From Pseudoalteromonas marina (GTDB lineage Bacteria; Pseudomonadota; Gammaproteobacteria; Enterobacterales; Alteromonadaceae), in contig NZ_AHCB03000006.1 in assembly GCF_000238335.3 (NCBI RefSeq), positions 431,384 through 495,383 of the forward strand: 64,000 nucleotides of DNA, written 5' to 3'. Positions 37,226 through 48,096 of the stretch are shown here, piece by piece. Positions within the stretch are counted from its first letter, which is position 1. Every line of letters starts with the position of its first letter. The notes below the pieces were generated by a model. That model worked only from the letters and a program-made list of their open reading frames with translations, did no database searches and was not told where the DNA came from. Both the position numbers and the translations under genes were made by a program.

Positions 37226-38251
37226 TTAATTCCAGTTTAAAATTACTTTTCCTGACTGACCTGAAATCATCATATCAAAGCCAGCTTGGAAGTCATCTAC
37301 AGAATATTGATGTGTAATGATTGGGCTTAAATTAAGACCTGACTGTATTAAACTTGCCATTTTGTACCAGGTTTCAAACATTTCGCGACCATAAATACCT
37401 TTAATCACTAAACCTTTAAAAATAACTTGGTTCCAATCTACTGCCATGTCTGATGGTGGAATACCGAGCATGGCAATTTTGCCACCATGGTTCATATTAT
37501 TAAGCATTGAATTAAATGCACTTGGCACACCCGACATTTCAAGACCAATATCAAAGCCTTCTGTCATGCCTAGGTCGGTCATAACATCTTCAAGCTTTTC
37601 ATTTGCAACATTCACCGCGCGAGTTGCGCCCATTTTGCGGGCAAGCTCTAATCGGTACTCGTTAACATCAGTAATTACTACATGACGCGCGCCTACATGT
37701 TTTGCAACAGCTGCAGCCATAATACCTATAGGACCGGCACCAGTAATTAGTACATCTTCTCCTACTAGATCAAACGAAAGGGCTGTGTGTACAGCATTGC
37801 CAAATGGGTCAAAAATAGAGGCTAATTCGTCAGATATGTTGTCTGGAATTTTAAATGCATTAAATGCAGGGATCACCAAGTACTCAGCAAACGCGCCTTC
37901 GCGATTAACACCAACTCCTGTGGTGTTACGGCATAAATGCACACGCCCAGCACGACAATTTCGACAATGCCCACAGGTAATATGACCTTCGCCAGATACC
38001 CGGTCACCCACTGAAAAGCCGCGAACTTCTTGACCCATATCAACCACTTCACCAACGTACTCATGACCAACAACCATTGGTGTAGGAATTGTTTTACTCG
38101 CCCACTCGTCCCATTTATAAATATGAACGTCGGTGCCACAAATCGCTGTTTTACGTATTTTAATTAACAGATCGTTATGGCCCACTTCAGGCTTAGGTGC
38201 ATCTGTCATCCAGATACCCGGTTCTGCTTTTAATTTAGATAATGCTTTCAT
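37226..38251 (-). CDS. tdh: L-threonine 3-dehydrogenase
   Basis: NAD- and zinc-dependent dehydrogenase that oxidises threonine to 2-amino-3-ketobutyrate. The 341-residue protein matches E. coli Tdh. [13 protein letters not shown] near residue 38 is the catalytic zinc site, GHEYVG follows, [15 protein letters not shown] near residue 93 is the structural zinc site, and GAGPIG near residue 171 binds NAD. It follows kbl after 43 bp, completing the threonine-to-glycine route. Confidence 0.97.
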   Translation of the reverse strand: MKALSKLKAEPGIWMTDAPKPEVGHNDLLIKIRKTAICGTDVHIYKWDEWASKTIPTPMVVGHEYVGEVVDMGQEVRGFSVGDRVSGEGHITCGHCRNCRAGRVHLCRNTTGVGVNREGAFAEYLVIPAFNAFKIPDNISDELASIFDPFGNAVHTALSFDLVGEDVLITGAGPIGIMAAAVAKHVGARHVVITDVNEYRLELARKMGATRAVNVANEKLEDVMTDLGMTEGFDIGLEMSGVPSAFNSMLNNMNHGGKIAMLGIPPSDMAVDWNQVIFKGLVIKGIYGREMFETWYKMASLIQSGLNLSPIITHQYSVDDFQAGFDMMISGQSGKVILNWN

Positions 38252-38294
38252 AATTTACGCTCACAAAAACCAAGTCATTTCTTAGTTTTAAAAA

Positions 38295-39491
38295 TTAAAT
38301 AACGCCCATTTCTTTACCAATGCGAGTAAAGGCTGCAATAGCTGTATCTAGCTGCTCTATACTGTGCGCTGCTGATATTTGCGTACGAATACGTGCTTGG
38401 CCTTTTGGTACAACAGGGAATGAAAAACCAGTCACATAAATACCTTCTGCAAGTAATTTATCAGCCATAAGTGAGGCCACTTTAGCGTCACCTAGCATCA
38501 CAGGAATGATGGCATGATCTTTACCTGCGCAGGTAAAGCCTGCCGCTTCCATTTTCTCACGGAAATATTTAGCATTAGACCAAAGCTTAGCGCGAAGTTC
38601 GCCACCATTTTCAAGCATCTCTAGTACTTTAATTGATGCAGTTACAATTGAAGGTGCTAATGAATTTGAGAATAAGTAAGGGCGCGAACGCTGACGTAAC
38701 CACTCAACAATTTCTTTTTTACCTGAAGTGTAACCACCTGATGCGCCGCCCAGCGCTTTACCCAATGTACCAGTAATTATATCTACACGGTCAAGTACGT
38801 TACAGTATTCAGGTGTGCCCTTACCATTTTCGCCAACAAACCCTACAGCGTGAGAGTCATCAACCATAACAAGCGCATCGTACTTATCAGCTAAATCGCA
38901 CACAGCTTCTAAGTTACAAATTACGCCATCCATAGAGAACACGCCATCGGTGGCAATTAACTTTGTTTTAGCGCCCGCTTCGTCTGCGGCAATTAATTGC
39001 TTTTCTAGATCAGCCATGTCGTTATTTGCATAGCGAAAACGCTTAGCTTTACATAAACGAACGCCATCAATAATCGAAGCATGGTTAAGTGAATCAGAGA
39101 TAATCGCATCTTCTGCACCTAAAATAGTTTCAAACAAGCCTGTATTAGCATCAAAACAAGAAGAGTATAAAATGGTGTCTTCGGTTTCTAAAAATGCACT
39201 AATTTTTTGCTCAAGTGTTTTGTGAATGTCTTGCGTACCACAGATGAAACGCACAGAGGCCACACCAAAACCGTGGTCGTCTAAACCGCCTTGCGCTGCT
39301 TTAATTAACTCAGGGCTATTTGCTAGGCCAAGGTAGTTGTTAGCACAAAAGTTAATAACTTTATCGCCAGATGCTACTTCAATTTGAGCTTGTTGCTGCG
39401 AGGTAATTATACGCTCGCTTTTATAAAGGCCTTGGGCTTTAACGTCTTCAATTTGCTCTTGTAATTGGCTAAAAAAAGCAGATGCTCTCAT
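38295..39491 (-). CDS. kbl: 2-amino-3-ketobutyrate CoA ligase (glycine C-acetyltransferase)
   Basis: PLP enzyme that splits 2-amino-3-ketobutyrate with CoA into glycine and acetyl-CoA. At 398 residues from ATG 39491 it equals E. coli Kbl; a GGAGA sits just upstream. A longer in-frame start at 39527 is rejected. [10 protein letters not shown] near residue 210 and the PLP lysine in [14 protein letters not shown] near residue 244 are the signatures. The operon is kbl-tdh. Confidence 0.97.
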   Translation of the reverse strand: MRASAFFSQLQEQIEDVKAQGLYKSERIITSQQQAQIEVASGDKVINFCANNYLGLANSPELIKAAQGGLDDHGFGVASVRFICGTQDIHKTLEQKISAFLETEDTILYSSCFDANTGLFETILGAEDAIISDSLNHASIIDGVRLCKAKRFRYANNDMADLEKQLIAADEAGAKTKLIATDGVFSMDGVICNLEAVCDLADKYDALVMVDDSHAVGFVGENGKGTPEYCNVLDRVDIITGTLGKALGGASGGYTSGKKEIVEWLRQRSRPYLFSNSLAPSIVTASIKVLEMLENGGELRAKLWSNAKYFREKMEAAGFTCAGKDHAIIPVMLGDAKVASLMADKLLAEGIYVTGFSFPVVPKGQARIRTQISAAHSIEQLDTAIAAFTRIGKEMGVI

Positions 39492-39586
39492 CTGTAGTCT
39501 CCATTTAATTGAACGGGTAAACAACAACGTTTATGCCACTGTTTATGATGGTGTGTATTGTAAAAGTTTAACGAGAAAAATGCACG

Positions 39587-39606
39587 GTTTGCAGTTCGTC
39601 GCAAAC
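39587..39606 (+). other. Hairpin upstream of the plus-strand terminator
   Basis: GTTTGC and GCAAAC flank an 8-base loop in the gap between kbl and gmhB. Together with the plus-polarity terminator at 39637-39661 this resembles a short structured transcript on the plus strand. The evidence is structural only. Confidence 0.3.
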
Positions 39607-39636
39607 GCGCTCAATGTAAGGAATATGTGCCAGTTT

Positions 39637-39661
39637 ACACGCTTAAATAAAGCGTGTTTTT
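39637..39661 (+). terminator. Plus-strand terminator-like hairpin between kbl and gmhB
   Basis: ACACGCTT and AAGCGTGT enclose a 5-base loop and are followed by TTTT on the plus strand, overlapping the gmhB stop. On the minus strand no T run follows, so its polarity does not fit gmhB. It suggests an unannotated plus-strand transcript ends here. Confidence 0.55.
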
Positions 39662-40220
39662 ATAACGGTAAACGTTTAGTTAAATCATCTATTGAATCAA
39701 TCACTAAATCGGCATGTTGCTTTGCGCTTTCGTCAAAGCTTTGCCCTGAACGCACTAATACTCTGGTTGCAATACCAGCTTTTTGAGCAGCTTGCATGTC
39801 ACTGAGCTTATCACCAACCATAATACTCTGCTCAGGATCGATATTATGCTCCTCTATGCTTTGCAGCAACATGCCTGGGGCTGGCTTTCTGCAATCACAT
39901 TGCTTTAAATATTCGGGCAACGCCTTTTTAGGGTGATGCGGGCAAAAATAGACATCGGCAATTTTAATGTCGTGGTCACTAAATTGCGTTTTCATCCACT
40001 GAGTAAGCGCTTTAAATTCAGCCTCAGTATAATAACCTCGCCCAATGCCTGATTGGTTTGTGACTACTATAATTTTATAGCCCGCGTCGAAAAATGTTTT
40101 ACAGGTACTAAAAATGCCTTTAATAAATTCAAACTTTTCACTTTGATATACATAGCCGTGGTCTACATTAACCACGCCGTCACGGTCTAAAAAAAGCGCT
40201 TTATGTAGTTTAATACTCAT
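39660..40220 (-). CDS. gmhB: D-glycero-beta-D-manno-heptose 1,7-bisphosphate 7-phosphatase
   Basis: HAD phosphatase in ADP-heptose synthesis for the LPS inner core. The 186-residue protein carries DRDGVVNVDHGYV near residue 12 (the nucleophile Asp), VTNQSGIGRGY near residue 53 and a Cys/His zinc site, CPHH...CDCRKP, near residues 92-110. MVGDKLSDMQAA lies near residue 137. It overlaps the upstream heptosyltransferase-like gene by 4 bp. Confidence 0.95.
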   Translation of the reverse strand: MSIKLHKALFLDRDGVVNVDHGYVYQSEKFEFIKGIFSTCKTFFDAGYKIIVVTNQSGIGRGYYTEAEFKALTQWMKTQFSDHDIKIADVYFCPHHPKKALPEYLKQCDCRKPAPGMLLQSIEEHNIDPEQSIMVGDKLSDMQAAQKAGIATRVLVRSGQSFDESAKQHADLVIDSIDDLTKRLPL

Positions 40221-41278
40221 TCAAGCCCCTCTTTGTTCACAACATGGTCAAACATTGTTTTTACGCTATCTATGGTTATTTGGCTCATTAAATCATCCCC
40301 TTTAACTCGGGTACCCCAGGGGACTTGCTGCGCAGTTTTACCCGTTTGCCCAAGTAAATTTTGATGATAAACCTCTACCACATAATCTTGATATAAATAA
40401 GGGCCAGTGCGTGCAGGGTTCGAGTGGGCATATAAACCAACAACTGGTGTGCCAACCGTTACTGCCATATGAGCAGGGCCAGTATCGGGGGCAAGGACTA
40501 AATCAGCTCTTTTTAAAACACATAGCAGCTCTTTAAGCTTTGTTTTACCAACTAAATTTAAAATTGGGCTATTGCTATGTTTTATAATGTTATTCGCTAA
40601 ATTTACTTCAAGCTCAGTAGGCCCGCCGGTTAAAGCAACATTAAAACCTTGCTCGTGCGCGTAGTCAGCAAGTACAGCATAACGTTCAGGCAACCAGTTT
40701 CGCTGAGCTTTACTAGCCGCTGGCGAAATTACAAATAGCTTGTTGGCTAAATACTCTTGCCCTAGTAACTCATCTGCTTTGTTTTCATCTTGTGCGCTGT
40801 AAGGCATTTGCCATGTAGGCGTGTAATCATCTACACCAATTGCACCCGCAAACCCTTTAAATCCCTCTAGCACATGTGCTTCTTTTTGTGGGGCTATGCG
40901 TTTATTTATAAACAAACTGTGTAGTTCTTTTGAGCGTGCCCAATCAAAGCCTATTTTTACTTTTGCAGGTATACAGCGCGCTACAAAGCCTGCTCTTAAT
41001 GCCACCTGCATATTAAGAAGCACGTCAAACTGCTTACCATTAAAGGTATTTTTTAATTTTTTAAGCGCTGCTCTACCTTCTTTTTTATCAAATATTACCA
41101 GCTCTACGCCCGGTAAATCAGCAAGTAACATAGCCTCTATTTTACCCATTACCCAGGTTATTTTTGCATTAGGGTGCGCTTTTTGAATTGCTTGAACAGC
41201 ACTAACAGCATGACATACATCACCAATAGCAGAGAGTCTTAAAATACAAATAGAGGAGTAGTTAGGCACTTGAGTCAC
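40217..41278 (-). CDS. Glycosyltransferase family 9 (ADP-heptosyltransferase-like)
   Basis: A 353-residue GT-B protein of family GT9, which transfers heptose from ADP-heptose to Kdo or heptose in the LPS core. ILRLSAIGDVCHAVSAV opens the protein, and VLAPDTGPAHMAVTVGTPVVGLYAHSNP near residue 260 is the donor-binding signature. It could be heptosyltransferase I, II or a later one; sequence alone does not decide. It leads gmhB in the same operon and is divergent from kdkA. Confidence 0.9.
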   Translation of the reverse strand: MTQVPNYSSICILRLSAIGDVCHAVSAVQAIQKAHPNAKITWVMGKIEAMLLADLPGVELVIFDKKEGRAALKKLKNTFNGKQFDVLLNMQVALRAGFVARCIPAKVKIGFDWARSKELHSLFINKRIAPQKEAHVLEGFKGFAGAIGVDDYTPTWQMPYSAQDENKADELLGQEYLANKLFVISPAASKAQRNWLPERYAVLADYAHEQGFNVALTGGPTELEVNLANNIIKHSNSPILNLVGKTKLKELLCVLKRADLVLAPDTGPAHMAVTVGTPVVGLYAHSNPARTGPYLYQDYVVEVYHQNLLGQTGKTAQQVPWGTRVKGDDLMSQITIDSVKTMFDHVVNKEGLE

Positions 41279-41401
41279 GCATTCCGTTAGGCTTTAAATA
41301 GTATGCTGGGATCTTAAATTATACTCGCGTTAATGCAAGCACTTATCCTGCGCCATAAAACACGTTAATATATACCTATTATTGAATTATTTTAACGAGC
41401 T

Positions 41402-42124
41402 ATGTTTAAAACACTAACGCAAGGCAAACACACTATTTTAAGCCATCCAGATTATTTTAACCTTGTTGATATAAGCTGGTTTGATGCAACTTATTGGCAA
41501 AAGCAAAATAAAATAGTAGGCGCTAAAAAAGGCCGCGCTACAGCATGGTTTTTTAAACATGATGATTTAACTGCTGTACTTAGGCATTACTGGCGTGGCG
41601 GTTTGGTTGGTAAGGTATTGAACGATCAATACCTCTATCTTGGCCTTAAAAACACCCGCGTATGTAAAGAGTTCAGCTTAATGATAAAGCTTATTGAACT
41701 CGGTCTAAATGTACCCAAGCCAATTGCAGCCAGAGTAAGCACTAGTGGTTTGATTTACCGCGGCGATATAATTACACAAGCGGTTAGCGGCGCTAAAAGC
41801 CTGCTCGACGTTCTAATTGAGCGCCCTTTAAATAGTAGTGAGCTTGAAAGCATAGCCAACACTATTGCGCTATTTCATAACAAAGGGGTGTATCACGCCG
41901 ATTTAAATATAAATAATATTTTATTTAATGAAGACGGCGACGTATATATTATCGACTTTGATCGCGGGGAGTTAAAAGTTCCTAACCCGCAATGGCAACA
42001 AAGTAATATAGCGCGCTTAAAGCGTTCATTTTCAAAAGAGCAAGGCCGTAATAGCGTCTTTAATTGGCAAAGCAATGATTGGGAAACGTTCAATGCCCTT
42101 TATAGCCAAAAACTATCTGCGTAG
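41402..42124 (+). CDS. kdkA: 3-deoxy-D-manno-octulosonic acid kinase
   Basis: Phosphorylates Kdo at the base of the LPS core. The 240-residue protein-kinase-like enzyme carries GVYHADLNINNILFN near residue 160 and YIIDFDRGE near residue 182, the catalytic and metal loops of the family. Kdo kinases of this type are known from Haemophilus and Vibrio, where the inner core has one phosphorylated Kdo. Its 3' end overlaps the opposing glycosyltransferase by 12 bp. Confidence 0.93.
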   Translation: MFKTLTQGKHTILSHPDYFNLVDISWFDATYWQKQNKIVGAKKGRATAWFFKHDDLTAVLRHYWRGGLVGKVLNDQYLYLGLKNTRVCKEFSLMIKLIELGLNVPKPIAARVSTSGLIYRGDIITQAVSGAKSLLDVLIERPLNSSELESIANTIALFHNKGVYHADLNINNILFNEDGDVYIIDFDRGELKVPNPQWQQSNIARLKRSFSKEQGRNSVFNWQSNDWETFNALYSQKLSA

Positions 42125-43198
42125 AGCCAAATACTGCTGAGCTACTAGCTCAGCATTCACTTTTTGCAAAATATCGGCGCTTTCCACACTCGGCTTATTT
42201 GCTAAAACGTGTTTTATTTTAGCCGATAGCTCTTCGCTATGTCCTATGGGTACTAAGTAATTAGTCAGCTCGCCTGTTAATATTTCGCTAGGCCCAAACG
42301 TACAATTAGTACTTACTATCGGCGTGCCAACAGCTAATGCTTCAATTAATACTGTTGGCAACCCTTCAAAGTCAGAGCTCAACACCAATGCTTCAGCCTG
42401 CTTAATCCAATTATAAGGATTTTGTTCAAACCCGGGGACAACTAATCGCTTTGCAATGCCATACTCTTTTGCAAGCTTAAATGCTTTGCTCGGCTTATTA
42501 CATAAAAGAACCAATTTGTATTTTTTATCAAGCTTGGCAAATGCCGCAAATAAAATATCGTGACGTTTTTGTTTAGCTAAACGCCCTACATGAATCAAAT
42601 AAGGCGACTGCGGAATAGCTACATTAAGGTCATCAGATTGGCGTTTTATTTCGGCTAAATTAAAGGGGTTATAAATAGTAGTTATTGCACTTGGGGTAAT
42701 TAAATCGCCTTGAGTGATTTCTTGCTCTACCCCTTTAGATACACAAACGAGTGACTTACCATTTAAGTTTTGCTTTGATTTTTTAAGATAGCGATAAGAG
42801 AACGGACCTAGCTTTTTTTGCCTAGCAAGCTCTGAATTTACTGAGTTATGCACAACAAAATGCACATTTTTAACCGTGCTTTTAGCGAGTAAATTATTGC
42901 TTCTATCAAGATTTGAAAGTACTAAATCTATAGTACCAATATCTCTTTGTTTATTGTTAAACCAGGCTTCTAACTTCGCAACGCTTTTATTTATGTTCCA
43001 AAAGCGATCAACCTTCGATGCTCTATCAGGAAATAAACTGTCAACATTAATGTATTCAGGGATGTCATATTCAATGGTGCTTGCAAGTGACAATAAAGTA
43101 ACGTGATGCTCAAGTTCAAAAAGTTGCTCAGCTAAAGTAAGCATAACTTTTTCTGCACCACCGCCAACAAGGGAGTCAATAACAATCACAATGTTCAT
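42113..43198 (-). CDS. Glycosyltransferase family 4 (LPS or surface glycan)
   Basis: A 361-residue GT-B transferase. SLVGGGAEKVMLTLAEQL near residue 10 is the acceptor-side glycine region, LIHVGRLAKQKRHDILFAAF near residue 197 begins the second domain, and the E-x7-E-like donor site is DFEGLPTVLIEALAVGTPIV near residue 285. The sugar is not predictable. The stop of the upstream glycosyltransferase-like gene overlaps its start by 4 bp. Its end overlaps kdkA by 12 bp on the other strand. Confidence 0.9.
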   Translation of the reverse strand: MNIVIVIDSLVGGGAEKVMLTLAEQLFELEHHVTLLSLASTIEYDIPEYINVDSLFPDRASKVDRFWNINKSVAKLEAWFNNKQRDIGTIDLVLSNLDRSNNLLAKSTVKNVHFVVHNSVNSELARQKKLGPFSYRYLKKSKQNLNGKSLVCVSKGVEQEITQGDLITPSAITTIYNPFNLAEIKRQSDDLNVAIPQSPYLIHVGRLAKQKRHDILFAAFAKLDKKYKLVLLCNKPSKAFKLAKEYGIAKRLVVPGFEQNPYNWIKQAEALVLSSDFEGLPTVLIEALAVGTPIVSTNCTFGPSEILTGELTNYLVPIGHSEELSAKIKHVLANKPSVESADILQKVNAELVAQQYLALRR

Positions 43199-44268
43199 GC
43201 ACGGCTTCCTGCAAGCATATTTTTTACCGCACTCGTAATTACGCTATAGCTTTGAGGGCTATCTAATTTACGATATTTAGCCAAGAGAGGCTTATAGTGC
43301 CTATCATCTATTGCGTATTCAATTTTAGACACTATATCATCAGGATTAAGGCTTGCTTTGATTGCTACGCCGGCATTAACACAATTTTCTAGGCGGGTAT
43401 GTTGGTCTTTTGAAATAGCACAAGCTATAGCAGGAGTTTGCAATGCAATAGCCTGCAACAAAGTATCACCAGCACTCAATAAAGCTAACTTTGCTTGACT
43501 CAATAATGCTAAAAAATCAGTTCCCTCTAAACTTGTTAAACAAATAATCTCGCTTGTTTTTGGTAATATTTTTGTATAATTAGAACCAAACACGACCACT
43601 GTTTTTAAACCCGTTTTTTTACCCGCTTTGAGCGCGGTATCGAAATAGGTATCTGCACAATTTAAATTATTAAATGTATGACCACCAGAACCTGCATTTA
43701 CTAGTAAGTAATTATTCTCTTCAAGCCCGTACTTGTTCAACACTTGCTTTTTTTGCTCCTCTGAAGCGTGTGCAACAAAAGGCCCAACATTACGTGGATG
43801 AGCAAGGGGAAATATGTCTAGCTTTGTAGTTTCCACCCAACTTAAAGGCGCAATACAATAGTCTGGCTGTACAACCCAATGTACATCAATTAAATTTGCA
43901 CGATTGAGCTTTAACCCTTTTGCGCGCTTTTTTTCATGTTGAGAAATAAAAACAACTTTAGCACCCACCTCTTTTGCCGCTTTCATATGTGCTGCGCGCC
44001 CAGCACAATCAAAAACAACAACGTCTGGTTTGTATGCAGTGATAAAGTCACACACTAATTCAACTTCTTTGGTTGCTGAGCTCTCAAGTAAAGTGGTATC
44101 AAAGGGGCAAACATCGGCGTAAGTTGTGTGCTTGTTTAAAATAAAATGAATATCAAGCATCCCAGCAAACTCAGCGAGCAACCCATTCGCCAACAACAAC
44201 GAGCGCATATATTCACCAATCCCTTCTGGTGACGATACTGGAATAAATAAAAGTCGTTTGTTGCTCAT
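43195..44268 (-). CDS. Glycosyltransferase-like protein of unknown specificity
   Basis: A 357-residue GT-B-like protein. FIPVSSPEGIGEYMRSLLLANGL at the start and LVNAGSGGHTFN near residue 190 recall MurG/GT28-type enzymes, as does LLSAGDTLLQAIALQTPAIACAISKDQH near residue 265. It lacks the full MurG signature. It precedes the GT4 gene with a 4-bp overlap, so the pair likely acts on one glycan. The donor and acceptor are unknown. Confidence 0.7.
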   Translation of the reverse strand: MSNKRLLFIPVSSPEGIGEYMRSLLLANGLLAEFAGMLDIHFILNKHTTYADVCPFDTTLLESSATKEVELVCDFITAYKPDVVVFDCAGRAAHMKAAKEVGAKVVFISQHEKKRAKGLKLNRANLIDVHWVVQPDYCIAPLSWVETTKLDIFPLAHPRNVGPFVAHASEEQKKQVLNKYGLEENNYLLVNAGSGGHTFNNLNCADTYFDTALKAGKKTGLKTVVVFGSNYTKILPKTSEIICLTSLEGTDFLALLSQAKLALLSAGDTLLQAIALQTPAIACAISKDQHTRLENCVNAGVAIKASLNPDDIVSKIEYAIDDRHYKPLLAKYRKLDSPQSYSVITSAVKNMLAGSRA

Positions 44269-44437
44269 TGCATTCTCAATTTCCTATTTGATCTTTAGTA
44301 TATCAATCAGCACTTTGTTGCGATAGATAGGTTACATTTTTATACATTTAATTGCCCCTATAAATTTGAATACTTACTGCAATAACTTACTTAGATTGGT
44401 AAACTTGCCAGCAATCTTAATCACAAGGACCTGAACT

Positions 44438-45982
44438 TTGCGACACAGAATTTTTATTCTTTCAACATTATTTAGTGCTATCAGTTTATCTGTTAATGCT
44501 GAACCATGGGTTAAACCAGATGACTATGGACTAAAAGCTGACATACAACAGCTAGCCGACGCCGGTATTATTTTAGCGCCGGTAACAACATACCCATTAA
44601 TGTGGAAGAGCTTTATTAATGATGTTAACAGTATGCCCATCGAGCAATTATCTCCAAGCTTGCAAGACGCATTACTGCGTGTAAAGCATCGTTATAAATC
44701 TGAAAACGCAAGTTCACATAGTGTGCAATTATCAGTTTATGCAGCCACAGATCCAATACATACAACGAGCTTTGGTGCGACCAACACTCAAAAATCAGCG
44801 CTTTCGGCAGCGTATGCGTACCTAGGTGATAATTTTGCCGCCAAAGTTGCACTAAGCTCCAGAAAAGACGGTAAAAAATGCCTCATTAGCGGAAAAACTA
44901 GCGATGACATTGTAAAAGATGAGCAAGCATTAACTGATTGTGACGATACCTCACTTGATGATAGTTACGTAGCCTATAGACTAGGTAATTGGATATTTAG
45001 AGGCGGTGCTGTTGAGCAGTTTTGGGGACCTGGTATCGACAATAGCCTGATAATGTCTAGCAATGCAAAGCCGCTTCCAGCTTTAAGTATTACGCGTGAA
45101 CAAAGCACCGCCTTTGAAACACCTTGGTTAAGCTGGATAGGCCAATGGAGTTTTACAGCACAAATGGCAAAGCTTGAATCAACCAGAGTGATTCCTGATG
45201 CATTACTGTGGAGTAGCCGCTTAAATATACGTCCATTGCAACAATTAGAAATTGCAGTAAGTTGGTCGGCGCAGTGGGCAGGTGAAGGTCAGCCAAGTTC
45301 TGCTGGTGATTTTATTGATGTTATTACAGGGCAAACAACTTGTATCAATGGTAATGAAAATTGCGACAGTCAGCTAGATTCTAAAATTGGAAATCAACTT
45401 GCAGGGCTCGATATTCGTTGGTCTGACACATTGTTTAGCCACCCATACGCCATTTATGCCAGCACTATAGGTGAGGATGCCAGCTCACAATTTAAACCTG
45501 CTGACCGAGCTTACTTATTTGGTGCCCAAACGACCCAGCGTATTTATGATCAAAATGTATTAGTGAATGTAGAATACATAGATACGGGTGTTTCGTGTGG
45601 TGAATCAGTTGAAGAGAATTGTTATTACGAGCATTCAGATTATAAATCAGGTTACCGCTACCATGGCCGCACCATAGGCTCAACGTTTGATAATGACGCA
45701 CAATCGGTTGTATTAACCTTATTAGGGCAACTTTTAAACGGTGATGATTGGCAAGTAAAACTACGTAGCGTTGATTACAACAGCGATAATAGTGATTGGT
45801 ATCCTAATAACCCTGACCTAGGCAATACAATTACTAAAACGAGCTATAATTCAAAACAGGTTGAACTGCGTTACAGGCAACTTGCAATGGGTGGACGTTT
45901 AACATTAGGTGCTTTTGCATCTAAAAATGACGATGCAGAAAATGACACATCTGCCTTTGCTAAATACGAATATAACTTTTAG
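44438..45982 (+). CDS. Capsule assembly Wzi family outer-membrane protein
   Basis: A 514-residue protein with a signal peptide and the beta-strand-rich body of the Wzi family, which holds surface polysaccharide at the outer membrane. It starts with TTG at 44438, preceded by AAGGA at good spacing; the first residues (MRHRIFILSTLFSAISLSVNA) form the signal peptide. GGAVEQFWGPG near residue 190 and the C-terminal FAKYEYNF are outer-membrane-barrel-like. No capsule export genes are present here, so its polysaccharide partner is elsewhere. Confidence 0.85.
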   Translation: MRHRIFILSTLFSAISLSVNAEPWVKPDDYGLKADIQQLADAGIILAPVTTYPLMWKSFINDVNSMPIEQLSPSLQDALLRVKHRYKSENASSHSVQLSVYAATDPIHTTSFGATNTQKSALSAAYAYLGDNFAAKVALSSRKDGKKCLISGKTSDDIVKDEQALTDCDDTSLDDSYVAYRLGNWIFRGGAVEQFWGPGIDNSLIMSSNAKPLPALSITREQSTAFETPWLSWIGQWSFTAQMAKLESTRVIPDALLWSSRLNIRPLQQLEIAVSWSAQWAGEGQPSSAGDFIDVITGQTTCINGNENCDSQLDSKIGNQLAGLDIRWSDTLFSHPYAIYASTIGEDASSQFKPADRAYLFGAQTTQRIYDQNVLVNVEYIDTGVSCGESVEENCYYEHSDYKSGYRYHGRTIGSTFDNDAQSVVLTLLGQLLNGDDWQVKLRSVDYNSDNSDWYPNNPDLGNTITKTSYNSKQVELRYRQLAMGGRLTLGAFASKNDDAENDTSAFAKYEYNF

Positions 45983-46014
45983 CCAGTATTTTAAATACAC
46001 TTTATTCAGGCTTT

Positions 46015-46051
46015 AAAAAAGGGATGAAAGCAACACTTTTATCCCTTTTTT
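46015..46051. terminator. Bidirectional terminator between the Wzi-like gene and hldE
   Basis: GGGATGAAAG and CTTTTATCCC form a stem with A6 before and T6 after. Both genes converge here. Confidence 0.85.
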
Positions 46052-46066
46052 ATTCGCAAAATATAC

Positions 46067-47506
46067 TTATTGCTTTATTTTGCTAATCACTTTTGACGTT
46101 GAACAGCCATCTAAAAATGTCAGCACTTCTACTTTGCCGCCATGGCGCAGTACATGATCGGCACCGGCTATTTGCTCTACGGTATAATCGCCACCTTTCA
46201 CTAAAATATCAGGGCTTATTTGCTCGATTAATTTAGCGGGTGTATCGTTTTCCTCAGCGCTGCCAAACGGAATAACCCAATCTACAGAGGCAAGTGCACT
46301 TAATACCATTGCGCGCTCATCAAGCGGGTTTATCGGGCGTTCAGGGCCTTTTAAACGGGTAATAGATTCATCGTTATTTAACCCAACAACGAGTCTATCT
46401 CCACGCGCTTTAGCTTGTGCTAAGTAGCGCACGTGACCTGCGTGTAAAATATCAAAACAACCATTGGTAAATACAATGGTTTCGCCGTTTTGCTTTGCAA
46501 ACTCAATATGCTGCAGTACATCATCAAACGGAGTTTGGTAGTGCTCGCCATTAGTGTGTAAGTATTGGCCAAGCTTTTGGCTTAGCTCTTCTGGTGACAC
46601 TGTGGCTGCCCCAAGTTTACTTACTACAATACCGGCGGCTAAATTAGCAATTTCTACTGCATCTTTAGGGGCCATACCTGCCCCAAGCATTACAGCTAAA
46701 GTTGCAATTACGGTATCGCCTGCGCCAGTTACATCGCTCACTTCTAATTGCTGAGCTGCAAAGTCGTGTTTTTCATCGGCATTAATTAACGACATACCTT
46801 GCTCTGAGCGTGTAAGTAGCATGGCTTTAATACCATTTTTACTAATAAGCTCACGGGCACTTTGCGCTAAAATGTCCTCAGAGCCGGTTTTACCACCTGC
46901 TAAATTAAACTCATGCAAGTTAGGCGTAATGTAGTCTGCGCCCTCGTATAAGTGTAAGTCTGGCGATTTAGGATCGATAAGCACGGTTTTACCCGCCGCT
47001 TTGGCAATACTCACCATCTCTTTAATTAAGCTGAGCGAGCCTTTACTGTAATCAGAAAACACCACAAAGTCGTACTCATCAAGCACCAGCTCTAAGCGAT
47101 TTAATAACAGTTGGCTATGCTGTTCGCTAAAGGTTTCTTCTAAATCAAGGCGTACAAGTTGTTGATGGCGGCTAATAACACGCATTTTCGAAATAGTCGG
47201 TAAATCACATACACTCACAAGTTGTGAACTTATTTTTTCACCTTTTAAAATTGTTTCTAAAATTTGCCCGCTTTCATCTTCCCCAATTAAGCCAAGTAGC
47301 CCTACTTTGGCATCAAGCCTAGCAATGTTTTTAGCAACATTGGCGGCGCCACCGGCTTTGTCTTCAAACTTGCTTACCTTAACAACGGGTACTGGCGCTT
47401 CTGGCGAGATACGCCCGGTGTCACCGTACCAGTAGCGATCAAGCATTACATCGCCTACCACTAAAATACGCGCTTTAGATAAGTTTTTTAATAGCGATAA
47501 ATCCAT
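46067..47506 (-). CDS. hldE: Bifunctional heptose-7-phosphate kinase / heptose-1-phosphate adenylyltransferase
   Basis: Makes ADP-heptose precursors for LPS. Residues about 1-318 are a ribokinase-fold kinase, with [15 protein letters not shown] near residue 50 and [15 protein letters not shown] near residue 260. Residues about 345-479 are a cytidylyltransferase-like domain with [17 protein letters not shown]. The 479-residue fusion equals E. coli HldE. The ATG shares a base with the gmhA stop, so gmhA-hldE is an operon. Confidence 0.97.
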   Translation of the reverse strand: MDLSLLKNLSKARILVVGDVMLDRYWYGDTGRISPEAPVPVVKVSKFEDKAGGAANVAKNIARLDAKVGLLGLIGEDESGQILETILKGEKISSQLVSVCDLPTISKMRVISRHQQLVRLDLEETFSEQHSQLLLNRLELVLDEYDFVVFSDYSKGSLSLIKEMVSIAKAAGKTVLIDPKSPDLHLYEGADYITPNLHEFNLAGGKTGSEDILAQSARELISKNGIKAMLLTRSEQGMSLINADEKHDFAAQQLEVSDVTGAGDTVIATLAVMLGAGMAPKDAVEIANLAAGIVVSKLGAATVSPEELSQKLGQYLHTNGEHYQTPFDDVLQHIEFAKQNGETIVFTNGCFDILHAGHVRYLAQAKARGDRLVVGLNNDESITRLKGPERPINPLDERAMVLSALASVDWVIPFGSAEENDTPAKLIEQISPDILVKGGDYTVEQIAGADHVLRHGGKVEVLTFLDGCSTSKVISKIKQ

Positions 47507-48096
47507 TACTGCTGCTCCGCAACAACCATATCTATGGCTTCACATAACCAGTGGCCAATAAACATATGCGCTTCTTGAATACGTGCTGTTTCATCGTTTT
47601 TGATAATAATTGGCAGCTTGGCAATGTCTTTTACTTTTCCGCCATCACGGCCTGTTAATGCAACTGTAAATGCGCCAATTTTATTAGCCGCTTCAAGTGC
47701 TAAATTGATATTTGCACTGGTACCTGAGGTTGTTAAACCAATCACTAAATCTTCTGGTTTACACAGTGCCTGAACTTGGCGTTCAAACACGGTATCAAAA
47801 TGGTAGTCGTTACTGTGCGCAGTAAGAATTGACGTATCGGTTGTGAGTGCCATAGACGCAAGCGGTCCACGCTCTAATTTATAACGTACTACAAATTCGG
47901 CCGCCAAATGCTGAGCATCCGCTGCACTTCCGCCGTTACCAAACCAAATAACCTTACCACCAGCTTGTAATGCACTATGGCATACTTCTAATAACTGCAT
48001 AGACTCTTGATGATAAGCCTCCATCGTTTCAAATAAGGCTTGATGACGGTTTAAACTTTCAACGTAGCTTGTTGCCACAGAATCGATAATTGACAT
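47506..48096 (-). CDS. gmhA: Phosphoheptose isomerase
   Basis: Converts sedoheptulose 7-phosphate to heptose 7-phosphate. The 196-residue SIS-domain protein has [22 protein letters not shown] near residue 51, TTSGTSANI near residue 120 and [20 protein letters not shown] near the end. DiaA, a DnaA-binding relative of similar size, is the alternative; the direct TAATG linkage to hldE makes GmhA far more likely. Confidence 0.93.
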   Translation of the reverse strand: MSIIDSVATSYVESLNRHQALFETMEAYHQESMQLLEVCHSALQAGGKVIWFGNGGSAADAQHLAAEFVVRYKLERGPLASMALTTDTSILTAHSNDYHFDTVFERQVQALCKPEDLVIGLTTSGTSANINLALEAANKIGAFTVALTGRDGGKVKDIAKLPIIIKNDETARIQEAHMFIGHWLCEAIDMVVAEQQ

